From Nitrospirota bacterium (lineage in GTDB: Bacteria > Nitrospirota > Nitrospiria > 2-01-FULL-66-17): DNA of 41,452 nt. This document shows positions 1 to 8,260 of this stretch, piece after piece. Numbering within the stretch: the stretch's first letter is position 1; every line of letters starts with the position of its first letter. The position numbers and the translations under genes were made by a program. The stretch lies in contig JACQCD010000059.1 in assembly GCA_016201825.1 (NCBI GenBank), forward strand, positions 1-41,452, read 5' to 3'. The notes under the pieces were generated by a model. The model saw only the letters and a program-made list of their open reading frames with translations. It was not told the DNA's origin and ran no database searches.

Positions 1-172
1 TCCCTTTCTCCACGCGGCCCTGGTAGATCTTCCGCACCGTCGCAAGCCCGCGCTCAACCGACTCGGGCTTGACGTCTTTGAGGATCACCGGCAACCCCGA
101 ATACGAAATGGCCTGGGCGATTTGCGCCCCCATGGTCCCCGCGCCGATTACCGCCGCTTTATAAATGTACAT
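1..172 (-). CDS. 3-hydroxyacyl-CoA dehydrogenase, N-terminal part only
   Basis: The reading frame starts at an ATG at 172 with a strong ribosome site (GGAGGGGG) just before it and runs off the left edge of the window after about 57 codons. The visible residues contain the Rossmann dinucleotide motif GAGTMGAQIA near residue 10, which is typical of the NAD-binding domain of 3-hydroxyacyl-CoA and 3-hydroxybutyryl-CoA dehydrogenases. The enzyme would oxidise 3-hydroxyacyl-CoA to 3-ketoacyl-CoA with NAD+. It follows a thiolase and an acyl-CoA ligase on the same strand, so it is probably the third gene of a beta-oxidation operon. Whether it is a short (about 290 aa) or a long, hydratase-fused form cannot be seen. 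Confidence 0.88.
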   Translation of the reverse strand, partial: MYIYKAAVIGAGTMGAQIAQAISYSGLPVILKDVKPESVERGLATVRKIYQGRVEKG

Positions 173-261
173 AGCCCCCTCCGTGTTAACTCACAGTTCT
201 CAGCCACCAGCTCGTCAAACAAAACCGCAGGATTCCACGTTCCCTGTGAGCTGTGAGGTGG

Positions 262-1452
262 TTACTTTCTTTCCAACACCATCGCCGCGCCGATCCCCCC
301 TCCGACGCACATACTGGCCACGCCGAGGCTAAGATTGCGGCGTTTCATTTCACGCAGAATCGTCACCGCCAGGCGCGTCCCGGTCATGCCCACCGGATGA
401 CCCAGGGCGATCGCGCCACCGTTCACGTTCACGATCTCGCGATTGAGCCCCAGTTTCTGCTCCACGGCGAGATACTGTGCCGCGAAAGCCTCGTTGATCT
501 CGAACAGTTGAATGTCCGCGAGCGTGACTCCGCCCTTCTTGAGGGCAAGGGGAATGGCTTCCGCGGGACCGATGCCCATGCGCTCCGGCTCGACCCCCAC
601 GAAGGCGTACGAGCGGATGGAACCGAGCGGCTCGTACCCCAGCGACCGCGCGCGCTCGGCGGACATCACCAGCGCCGCCATTGCGCCATCGTTCAGCGAA
701 CACGAGTTGCCCGGTGTGACCGACCCACCCTCCTTGAAGACCGCCGGGTACAACGCCAGTTGCTGCTCGGTGAGCGCGGCGTTCGGCCCTTCGTCCTGCG
801 CGAAGGGTTCCGGCGTGACGGCTTTCCCGGCCATTTTCTTCGGGATCATCATCGTGAGAATTTCGTCCTTGAACTTGCCCTCTCGAACCGCCCGGAACGC
901 GCGTTTATGAGACAGCACCGCGAACTTGTCTTGCTCGTCACGGCCGATTTTGAATTCCTCCGCGAGAGTCTCCGCCGTGCAGCCCATGATCTGACCACAA
1001 AATCCGTCGGTCAGTCCCTCCCAGACGCTGTCGATGAACTGGCTATGCTTGAGTCGCTTGCCCCACCGCATGTCACGGTTGACGTAGGGGGCTTGGCTCA
1101 TGCTCTCGGTCCCTCCCACGATCTGCACATCGGCGTCGCCGGCTTGAATATTCTGTGAGGCGTTCACCAGCGACTGGAGACCTGACGAGCAATTGCGTTG
1201 AACGGTATAGGCCGGCACGCGGATCGGCAAGCCGGCATACAGCGCGATGTTGCGGGCCATGTTCGTCGCGTCGGAATGCTGGCCGACGCAACCGAAAATG
1301 ACCTCATCGATCGCATTCGGATCGAGTCTCGTGCGAGCTATCAACTCCTTGACCACCGCCGCACCCATCGCGTGGGCGGTCAGATCCTTGAGCGCGCCGC
1401 CGAAATTGCCGATCGGCGTCCGCACGCCGTCTACGATCACCACATCCTTCAT
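262..1452 (-). CDS. Acetyl-CoA C-acyltransferase (thiolase)
   Basis: This 396-residue protein has the full thiolase signature. The nucleophilic cysteine is C88 in QRNCSSGLQS, the NEAFA loop is at 320-324, the catalytic histidine is H352 in GGAIALGHPVG and the second catalytic cysteine is C382 in CVGGGIG. Length matches the family (390-400 aa). It either cleaves 3-ketoacyl-CoA in beta-oxidation or condenses two acetyl-CoA. Its place 18 bp after an acyl-CoA ligase and before a 3-hydroxyacyl-CoA dehydrogenase favours the degradative role. A ribosome site GAAAGGGG precedes the ATG. Substrate chain length cannot be told from the sequence. Confidence 0.95.
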   Translation of the reverse strand: MKDVVIVDGVRTPIGNFGGALKDLTAHAMGAAVVKELIARTRLDPNAIDEVIFGCVGQHSDATNMARNIALYAGLPIRVPAYTVQRNCSSGLQSLVNASQNIQAGDADVQIVGGTESMSQAPYVNRDMRWGKRLKHSQFIDSVWEGLTDGFCGQIMGCTAETLAEEFKIGRDEQDKFAVLSHKRAFRAVREGKFKDEILTMMIPKKMAGKAVTPEPFAQDEGPNAALTEQQLALYPAVFKEGGSVTPGNSCSLNDGAMAALVMSAERARSLGYEPLGSIRSYAFVGVEPERMGIGPAEAIPLALKKGGVTLADIQLFEINEAFAAQYLAVEQKLGLNREIVNVNGGAIALGHPVGMTGTRLAVTILREMKRRNLSLGVASMCVGGGIGAAMVLERK

Positions 1453-1470
1453 CGCACCCCTTTCACGACG

Positions 1471-3147
1471 TCACGCCACCGCATGCTTCTTCCTCTCCTC
1501 TTCCAGCAAGACACGGCGCAACACCTTGCCGACGATCGTCTTGGGCAAATCGGGCCGGAACTCCACCGTCTTCGGCACCTTAAATTTCGCGAGCTCTCGG
1601 ACGCAGAAATCAAGGATCTCCTCCTCGGTCGCCGTCTCACCGTCCTTCAACACGATGTACGCTTTGATCACTTCCCCGCTAAAGGCTTCGGGGATCCCGA
1701 CCACCACGGCGTCCTTCACTTTGGGATGGCGATACAGCGCTTCCTCCACCTCGCGCGGGTACACGTTCTCCCCCTTCGTCTTGATCATGTCCTTCTTGCG
1801 ATCCACAATCGCGAAATACCCGTCCGCATCCATCGTCGCAACGTCGCCGGTGCGCAACCACCCGTCATTGAGCACGGCCGCGGTTTCCTCGGGGCGCTTC
1901 CAATAGCCCTTCATGACCTGCGGTCCCTTCACCATCAACTCGCCTGGCTGGCCGATCGGAACCTCGCGTTCCGCCGTTTCGAGGTCAATAAGTTTCGCAT
2001 CGGTATCGGGAAGGGGCAAGCCGATCGTTCCCTTTTTCCGCGCGCCGAAGATCGGATTCACGTGCGTCACGGGAGACGCCTCGCTCAGTCCGAACCCTTC
2101 GACGACCTTGCCGCCGGTCAACGCCTCGAACCGTTCCTGGACCTCGGCGTGAAGCGGCCCGGCACCGCTGATGCAAATTCGGATGGACGAGAGGTCGTAC
2201 CGTCCCACATCCTGAAAATTATTGATCGCCACGTACATCGCTTGCACGCCCATGAAGATGGTGACCCGATGGGACACGATCGCCTTCAACACGTCCTTGG
2301 TGGCAAACCGCGGGAGGAGCACGATCGTTCCTCCGGTCGCAATGGACAGATTCATGCATGCCGTCATCCCATAGACGTGAAAAAACGGAATGGCCCCCAT
2401 GAAGACTTCGGCCCCATCCCGAAGGGACGGCATCCAATGCCGGCATTGGAGCGTGTTCGCCACGAGGTTCTGGTGCGTGAGCATCACGCCTTTGGGAACG
2501 CCGGTCGTTCCTCCCGTATATTGGAGCAGCGCCAGGTCGCGGGGCTCAACCGTGACGTTCGGTGCCGCGTCGCTCGACGCGCCCAACAACGAACAGAAGT
2601 CGTACAGCGGCGGAGCCTTCCGGACCCGTACCCACGTGCCTTCCCGTTTGGCCTTCAACGGATAGACGAGTTTCAAATACCACGGCAGAAAATCCCCCAC
2701 ATTGGTCAGGATGATGCGTTCAAGGGCGGTCTTTGAACGGATCGGGGCGATACGCGGGTAAAAGAGATCCAGAGCCACGATCGCGCGGGCTTCCGCATCG
2801 TTCACCTGCTGTTCGATCTCCCGATCGACGTAGAGGGGATTGACTTGGACGACGACGGCGCCCAGCTTCAGCGCCCCGTAATAGGCGATGACGCTTTGCG
2901 GCAAATTGGGCAGCATGATCGCCACCCGATCGCCCTTGCGGATTCCAAATCCCGATAGGGTGTTGGCGAACCGGTTCGTCGCCACATCAAGGTCTCGGTA
3001 GGTCACCCGCCGGCCATAGAAGACCAGCGCGGGACGCGACGGATACCGGCGGGCCGATGCCTCCAGAAAACTCTGGAGCGGGGTCGGCGGATAGATCAGC
3101 GTGGGTGGGACTCCCCGTTCATAAGCCTGCACCCACCGCCGCTCCAT
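1471..3147 (-). CDS. fadD: Long-chain acyl-CoA ligase (AMP-forming)
   Basis: An adenylate-forming enzyme that activates fatty acids with ATP and CoA. The ATP/AMP signature YTGGTTGVPKG lies at about residues 210-220, followed by the fatty-acyl-CoA-synthetase region (DGWLRTGDVATMDADGYF) and the C-terminal lysine region (PKTIVGKVLRR). I chose the ATG at 3147 (558 aa) because GGAGGCGGGGAGAA lies directly before it; a TTG ten codons upstream (3177) is possible but less likely. It heads a tight operon with thiolase and 3-hydroxyacyl-CoA dehydrogenase. A sigma70-type promoter and a palindrome lie upstream. Other adenylate-forming ligases (for example 4-coumarate type) have similar motifs, so substrate is inferred from context. 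Confidence 0.92.
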   Translation of the reverse strand: MERRWVQAYERGVPPTLIYPPTPLQSFLEASARRYPSRPALVFYGRRVTYRDLDVATNRFANTLSGFGIRKGDRVAIMLPNLPQSVIAYYGALKLGAVVVQVNPLYVDREIEQQVNDAEARAIVALDLFYPRIAPIRSKTALERIILTNVGDFLPWYLKLVYPLKAKREGTWVRVRKAPPLYDFCSLLGASSDAAPNVTVEPRDLALLQYTGGTTGVPKGVMLTHQNLVANTLQCRHWMPSLRDGAEVFMGAIPFFHVYGMTACMNLSIATGGTIVLLPRFATKDVLKAIVSHRVTIFMGVQAMYVAINNFQDVGRYDLSSIRICISGAGPLHAEVQERFEALTGGKVVEGFGLSEASPVTHVNPIFGARKKGTIGLPLPDTDAKLIDLETAEREVPIGQPGELMVKGPQVMKGYWKRPEETAAVLNDGWLRTGDVATMDADGYFAIVDRKKDMIKTKGENVYPREVEEALYRHPKVKDAVVVGIPEAFSGEVIKAYIVLKDGETATEEEILDFCVRELAKFKVPKTVEFRPDLPKTIVGKVLRRVLLEEERKKHAVA

Positions 3148-3189
3148 TTCTCCCCGCCTCCCGATCGCACTCCGCAAGGCGAATATACT

Positions 3190-3207
3190 TAGTAACTATA
3201 TTTACTA
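3190..3207. promoter_or_regulatory. Palindrome in the fadD leader, candidate operator
   Basis: An inverted repeat TAGTAA-N6-TTACTA lies in an AT-rich island inside otherwise GC-rich DNA, about 13-30 bp downstream of the predicted fadD start of transcription. A second perfect palindrome, ACTATAGT, overlaps it at 3204-3211. A fatty-acid-responsive repressor acting as a roadblock is one possible reading. No regulator gene is adjacent. Confidence 0.4.
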
Positions 3208-3226
3208 TAGTCAGACGACAAACGTG

Positions 3227-3255
3227 ACTCTAGCCCAGGGGTAGGCCTTTGTCAA
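3227..3255 (-). promoter_or_regulatory. Putative sigma70 promoter for the fadD operon
   Basis: On the minus strand there is a perfect -35 hexamer TTGACA (3255-3250), a 17-nt spacer and the -10 hexamer TAGAGT (3232-3227). It points to fadD, whose ATG is about 75 bp downstream of the expected start of transcription. Confidence 0.6.
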
Positions 3256-3345
3256 GGTAACGGCGGGTTCGTCATACGGTCTTCGGCGCGGAGGAGAGAT
3301 CGAGTCCAACTGGACTTTCCGCGCGGCCGGTTATAGGATCGTCAC

Positions 3346-3903
3346 ATGGATGTCGTGGCCGCGAAAGGAACCTTTCTCATCGCCAGTCCGGCGTTGTACG
3401 ATCCAAACTTTCGTCAGGCCGTGGTCTTGCTGTGCGAACACGGTCCTCAAGGCAGCATGGGGCTCGTCATCAATCGGCCGACCGAGCTGGTTCTGACCGA
3501 AGCCCTCCATCATCTCTCGATGGCTGAGCGGGATGATGTCATTTACTCGGGAGGCCCGGTGCAAGAGGACCACCTCCTCATCCTGATCCGGGCGGATCGT
3601 CCGCCCACGTCGTCACATCACGTCTTCGGAGGCGTCTACCTCGGCACGGATCTTCCCACGCTCCAGTCGTTGGTGTCCCAAAGCGTGCCGGACGAGGCAT
3701 TCCGCGGGTACGCGGGGTACGCGGGGTGGGGAGCCGGCCAGCTCGACTCGGAACTGGCATCGGACTCGTGGATCACGACGCCGGCGGATTCGAAATGGAT
3801 CTTCGATTGCGACCCGAAGGTCGTCTGGCCGGAACTGATTCGATCACTCGGACCGCGCTACGCCTTCTACGCCACGATGCCCCGCGATCCGAATCTGAAC
3901 TAA
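3346..3903 (+). CDS. YqgE/AlgH family protein (DUF179)
   Basis: A 185-residue protein with the family's N-terminal signature: KGTFLIASPAL near residue 6 and GSMGLVINRP near residue 35, then YSGGPV and the C-terminal GYAGWGAGQLDSEL region. Length is typical (about 185 aa). The family is widespread in Gram-negative bacteria, folds as a small cytoplasmic alpha/beta protein and has no settled biochemical role; in Pseudomonas AlgH affects alginate and other regulation. It is transcribed away from fadD and its stop overlaps the stop of the convergent di-haem gene by three bases, so no terminator separates them. Confidence 0.93.
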   Translation: MDVVAAKGTFLIASPALYDPNFRQAVVLLCEHGPQGSMGLVINRPTELVLTEALHHLSMAERDDVIYSGGPVQEDHLLILIRADRPPTSSHHVFGGVYLGTDLPTLQSLVSQSVPDEAFRGYAGYAGWGAGQLDSELASDSWITTPADSKWIFDCDPKVVWPELIRSLGPRYAFYATMPRDPNLN

Positions 3904-6866
3904 GGGGCGACCTGAGCAGCGGCATCCTTCCAATGCATACCCCCGTCGAGACTGCGATAAATCGCACCGCCGAAGCGGCCGGCATACACCGTTTCAGAAT
4001 TCCATGGATCCACCACGAGCGAGACGATCGCGCCGTCCAGTGATGCGGGGGAGCCGCCCGTCCAGCGGCGTCCGCCGTCGAGGCTCTTAGCCACGCCGTC
4101 CGGCGTGCCGACGTAGAGGATTCCGGAACCGGCCGGGTCGATCGCCAGCGAAAGGGCCGCGGCGTCCGGCGCGCCGCCGAGACGTTCCCAGTGTGTGCCG
4201 CGATCCGCGCTCTTATACACGCCGCCGGCCGTCCCGGCATACAACGTCTCCGGCACGCGCGGATCGCGAACCAGGGTATAGACGGTCCGCTCGGCGAGGG
4301 TAACGAGTGGAGTCCATGTCCCTCCTCCGTCCAGGCTGCGGAACGTACCGCCGCCGCTCGTGGCCGCGTACAACGCCGGGGATTGGTGATCGAGCGCCGG
4401 AACACTCGAATCGCCCGGATCCGCCAGCAGCGCCGTGACCCGGTACACGGGGAGGCCGACTCGTCGCTCGGACCAGTGCTCGCCCCGATCAACGCTGATG
4501 GAGACGCGCCCGCCGAAGCCCCCCGCATACACCGTCCCGGGGGATCGCGCACTCACCGCCAGCGCGAAGACCCGTACGTCGCTCAGGCCATCGTTGCGCG
4601 GGAGCCACGTCGTTCCTTCGTCGGGGCTTCGAAACACGCCCCGTGCCGTCGCGGCATACAGCGTGAGGGGATTCACCGGATCGACCACGACGGCGTTCAC
4701 GTGGAGCGATCCCAAACCGGTGTTGATCGGCCTCCAGCTTCTCCCGCCGTCGCGGCTTTTGCGGATCCCTCCGCCGTCGGTCGCCGCCGCATACACGACG
4801 CTCGGATGCTGGGGATCGATCGCCAACGAGACACCGCTTCCCTGGAGTGACGCGGTCTCGGCGAACGCCTGAGGCATACCCTCCTTGCGGACGGGACACC
4901 CGGTCTGATAGTCGGTTTCGTCGGGGCATGGATCGGTCGCATCCGGGAAACCGTCCTGGTCGGTATCGCGCAGAAAGGCGAGCGATTCTCCGTAGGCTTC
5001 CACCACGTTGACGCAGGCGAGCGAGGTGAGGTGCGTGCCGTCCGGCGCGCGCACCGGTCCCTCGATCTTGCACGGCGTCCGAAACAGCCACTCGGGGTTG
5101 AACCGTTCTTCGCCCGTATCGCGGCCGGCCACGATAAAATGGGGGGCGATGACACCATCGCCATCGAGATCCGTCGGCAGATTATCGTTCTGATACAGCA
5201 CGAGGCTGTTGAGAAACGCCAACAGCGCTTCGCGGTCGCGCGGCGACGCGCGGCGATACGCCGCCGCCGACTCCGCGGCCTCGCCACCGTGCCGGCGAAT
5301 CACGTCGTCCAACGTCAGGCTCCTCCCGTCGTGGCCGTAGGGCGCGGAGGTGCCGACGCCCCACAAGGGCGCGGTTCGAAACTTCGTGAGCCGCGCTCCG
5401 TTAAAGAGCGTTTCGGCAAACGACTCACCCATGTCGTGGTGCTTGAGGTCGGAGAACAGCCCCTTGACCACCGCCGCGCCGCGCCGTGGCACGGTCAGCC
5501 CCTGCCTGGTCTCGGCGAGCGGCACCAGCTTGCCCTCCAGTCTCCCGGTCGTCTCCCGATAGGCCACGGCGAGATCGAAGAACCGTCGATCCCCGTCGTA
5601 TCGCCGGTACGGATCGGCCTGATCAGGAGCGGCGGCTTCGATCAACCAGTCGGGCGTATGACAGGCCGTGCAGCGCCATTGCGCCAGCAATACCCTCCCG
5701 CGCCGCGTCTGCGACGTTTGGCGGCCGACGCCGGGCGCCGGAGCATTAAGCATGTACCATTCGGCCAGGTCGACGTCGCCTTCCGAAATTTCGTTTATAA
5801 ACCCGTCTCCGTCCGGATCGTCGAGGCTGAGTCCGGACGCCGTCAACCGGGTTCCCCGGTCGGCCGGCGCATGGATCGTGAATTGGCGAGCCCCCGCGTT
5901 GGAGACCCGGGCTAATCCATCGTTCGCCCCTTCGTCGCCGTGGGCGCCGTCGTCGATCTGGATCGTGGGGTCGTAGGCCTGCATCCCCGAGTGGATGTCG
6001 ATGGGATCGTTGAAAAACACGCGGAGCGTCGGCGCCATGGCGCCTTCAGTCTCGCCCCACCCGAAGACCATCATTTCGAGGTTGTACCCCGCCACTGTTC
6101 CGTCGCGCAGATCGATCACTCCGTCGCCGTTTTCGTCTTCCGTCACGCGGCGACCTTCCTCGTCGACATACCAAACTCGGAAGATCTTATTGAGGTCCGG
6201 TCGGCCGTCGCCGTCGCGATCCCCGCACCACCCATAGTCGATCGGCGGTTCCCCTGGCATCGGCCGGACGAGAATCGCCGCCGTAGGGGCGTCCCGTTTG
6301 GCAACGAATCCCCGTCGAGCGGGATCGCAGACCGCCAACACCTTCAATCGAGTTTGGAGGCCGAGCATCTCGATCAGGCCGCCGCCGAAAAAGTGCGGCG
6401 TGTTACGCCCTTCTCCGCCGCCCTTGGGAAATGTGACACCGGCCCCCGCGTCACGATAGGGAATGTTATGGCACATCCCGCACGAACTGACGTGGTCGCG
6501 ACCGAGCCGCGGCGTCATCCGGTCGCCGAGCAGTTTCGGTTCAAAAAAGAATCCCGTGCGCCCGAACACGCCGTCGCGCGCGCGGAATTCACGCTGGGTG
6601 AGGTTCTTGCCCCGCTGATAAGCCAGCCACGGATCGTAGTCCTGCAAGAAACGCGACGTCCCCTCCTTCGATGGGTCGTCGCTGTGCACGACGCGGACCC
6701 GCGGGTCTTTGATCGATTTGCCGCTGAGGTCTTTCGGACCGAGCGACGTGTCGGTCGACGTGCCGGGGCGCTCGGACAATTGCGCCGACGCGGCAGATGC
6801 CCCCATGACAGTCGCCACGAAAGCTCCCAGCCATACGGTTGCCCACATCCTCCGACGCGTCATCAT
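3900..6866 (-). CDS. Secreted di-haem oxidoreductase (DUF1111-like) fused to a BNR/sortilin-type propeller
   Basis: I place the start at ATG 6866 (988 aa), overlapping the upstream stop in an ATGATGA junction. Residues 1-30 form a signal peptide ending ASAASA. The first half resembles di-haem 'thiol oxidoreductase'/peroxidase-like proteins, with haem c sites CGMCH (about 129-133) and CTACH (about 399-403) and the C-terminal motif PLWGVGTSAPYGHDGRS. Four acidic DxDGDG loops within it look like calcium sites. A thrombospondin type-3-like stretch (DTDQDGFPDATDPCPDE) joins it to about 300 residues holding seven repeats of the pattern YAxxxxGGxxxSxDGGxxW, as in BNR/Asp-box propellers. It is probably periplasmic or surface-bound. 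The redox substrate is unknown. Confidence 0.85.
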   Translation of the reverse strand: MMTRRRMWATVWLGAFVATVMGASAASAQLSERPGTSTDTSLGPKDLSGKSIKDPRVRVVHSDDPSKEGTSRFLQDYDPWLAYQRGKNLTQREFRARDGVFGRTGFFFEPKLLGDRMTPRLGRDHVSSCGMCHNIPYRDAGAGVTFPKGGGEGRNTPHFFGGGLIEMLGLQTRLKVLAVCDPARRGFVAKRDAPTAAILVRPMPGEPPIDYGWCGDRDGDGRPDLNKIFRVWYVDEEGRRVTEDENGDGVIDLRDGTVAGYNLEMMVFGWGETEGAMAPTLRVFFNDPIDIHSGMQAYDPTIQIDDGAHGDEGANDGLARVSNAGARQFTIHAPADRGTRLTASGLSLDDPDGDGFINEISEGDVDLAEWYMLNAPAPGVGRQTSQTRRGRVLLAQWRCTACHTPDWLIEAAAPDQADPYRRYDGDRRFFDLAVAYRETTGRLEGKLVPLAETRQGLTVPRRGAAVVKGLFSDLKHHDMGESFAETLFNGARLTKFRTAPLWGVGTSAPYGHDGRSLTLDDVIRRHGGEAAESAAAYRRASPRDREALLAFLNSLVLYQNDNLPTDLDGDGVIAPHFIVAGRDTGEERFNPEWLFRTPCKIEGPVRAPDGTHLTSLACVNVVEAYGESLAFLRDTDQDGFPDATDPCPDETDYQTGCPVRKEGMPQAFAETASLQGSGVSLAIDPQHPSVVYAAATDGGGIRKSRDGGRSWRPINTGLGSLHVNAVVVDPVNPLTLYAATARGVFRSPDEGTTWLPRNDGLSDVRVFALAVSARSPGTVYAGGFGGRVSISVDRGEHWSERRVGLPVYRVTALLADPGDSSVPALDHQSPALYAATSGGGTFRSLDGGGTWTPLVTLAERTVYTLVRDPRVPETLYAGTAGGVYKSADRGTHWERLGGAPDAAALSLAIDPAGSGILYVGTPDGVAKSLDGGRRWTGGSPASLDGAIVSLVVDPWNSETVYAGRFGGAIYRSLDGGMHWKDAAAQVAP

Positions 6867-8260
6867 CCCGCGTTGCCCGTAGCTGGAGGGGCCCCCGCCA
6901 GGCCCCACGCGCGGCCCAGCACCATCACCGTCCCCAGAGCCGCGAGCGGAGCCACATGAAGGATCAGTCGTGTTAGCACAGAGCCCCCAACGACGTACTG
7001 GAACAGGTCAGTTCGCACACAGAGCACGGCGACAATGCCGAGGTAGCCCACGACCGGCCAGACGAGAAATACTGACTCTCTCGTCAACGTCAGCCGACTG
7101 TACCAAAGAACGGCCACGATAAAAAGGGTCCATAGGATCAACCAGTTTCCATACAAGAACAGCGCCAACACAAAGGCTATGGCAACATCTATAACTCTGG
7201 AAACGAGATCCACCGCCCCCGTATACCCCATGAGATTTGACGAGACGCCAAAATGAAGTTTAACAAGCGACCATATGCTCCACACTGCGGTAGGCAGTAC
7301 GGCGTATAAACCGAGGGCAGTCCATGTCGATCGCGCCTGGGGTCCCCCTTCTCGCAGTTCTACGGCCAACAACAATATCCCGTTCACAACGGCGACAATC
7401 GCGCCGTCCTCCCGTGTCCACACCATCCCCGCCGCGCATAGCCCCCCGGCAACTAACCAGCTTGGGAACCGCAACATCGCGTAATAGCTCATCAACACAG
7501 ACCCGGCCAACACGAAATAGGCTAAGGGAAGATCCGTGTACCCCTCTTGCGCGTGCTGGAACATCAGAGGGAGACCCGCCACAAACGCTGTCCCCCACAT
7601 GGCGGTTCGAGCCGACCAACGCTTGCACAAGAAGCCGTAGACTAGGAACATCAAAGCCAGGAGATAACTCGGGAAGAGCACCTTGATTGCCCAGTCATCC
7701 CAAGCACCTACCAACCATCCAATCCACACTTCCTGCAACGGGACTGCCAGTGGATAGTTTGCCGGTTCGACGGTTTGGAAGAAAGACGCTGAAAGCAAGC
7801 GCTCCGAAAAGAGAATTTTTCCCTTAAAAGCATACGTCGACAAGGCGTCCGAGACATGAACCGGAGCGACCGCAGCGCGTACCGCGACGATCAACCACAA
7901 AATCATGAGACACGCGAGCAGCGTCCACCACCACGCATCCCGTCCAGCAAGGCGGCTCACCACTTGACTCGCCATCTCATCCTGAGATACGGGATCAATT
8001 GGTCCAATTCGAACCGGCCGCAACCTTCGTAGCAACTCCCATCCGAGGGGGAACCCAATGATCATTGGCATGGCGACTACGGGTGACACAGGGAGACCCG
8101 TCCAGGCTAACACACCCATAACGAGTGAAATCCACATGATCCCAAACCCGTACGCCAGCCCGAGGCGCTCGAGCATACTGATGTGGCGCAACGACGCAAG
8201 CCAGATCCATCCCACACCCCACGCCAGGAACACTCCACACACAGCCCAGGCAGCTGTCAC
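6863..8260 (-). CDS. Multi-pass membrane protein, GT-C glycosyltransferase-like
   Basis: The 465-residue protein starts at GTG 8260, overlapping the preceding gene's stop (GTGA), and ends overlapping the start of the di-haem gene. It has about ten or more hydrophobic segments. The pattern of a long periplasmic loop after the second or third segment with HVSDALSTYAFKG, then QEGYTDLPLAYFVLAG and the membrane-embedded MVWTREDGAIVAVVNG is like ArnT/PMT-type GT-C transferases that use polyprenyl-phosphate sugars, but the expected early DE/DD motif is not clear. The gene and its upstream neighbour are visibly AT-richer than the flanking DNA, which hints at separate ancestry. Confidence 0.6.
   Translation of the reverse strand: MTAAWAVCGVFLAWGVGWIWLASLRHISMLERLGLAYGFGIMWISLVMGVLAWTGLPVSPVVAMPMIIGFPLGWELLRRLRPVRIGPIDPVSQDEMASQVVSRLAGRDAWWWTLLACLMILWLIVAVRAAVAPVHVSDALSTYAFKGKILFSERLLSASFFQTVEPANYPLAVPLQEVWIGWLVGAWDDWAIKVLFPSYLLALMFLVYGFLCKRWSARTAMWGTAFVAGLPLMFQHAQEGYTDLPLAYFVLAGSVLMSYYAMLRFPSWLVAGGLCAAGMVWTREDGAIVAVVNGILLLAVELREGGPQARSTWTALGLYAVLPTAVWSIWSLVKLHFGVSSNLMGYTGAVDLVSRVIDVAIAFVLALFLYGNWLILWTLFIVAVLWYSRLTLTRESVFLVWPVVGYLGIVAVLCVRTDLFQYVVGGSVLTRLILHVAPLAALGTVMVLGRAWGLAGAPPATGNAG

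Noticed and set aside
173-261. CTCACAG/CTGTGAG repeats between thiolase and the dehydrogenase gene
   Set aside because: Only seven bases long with a loop of about 47 nt; too weak to call a regulatory hairpin.
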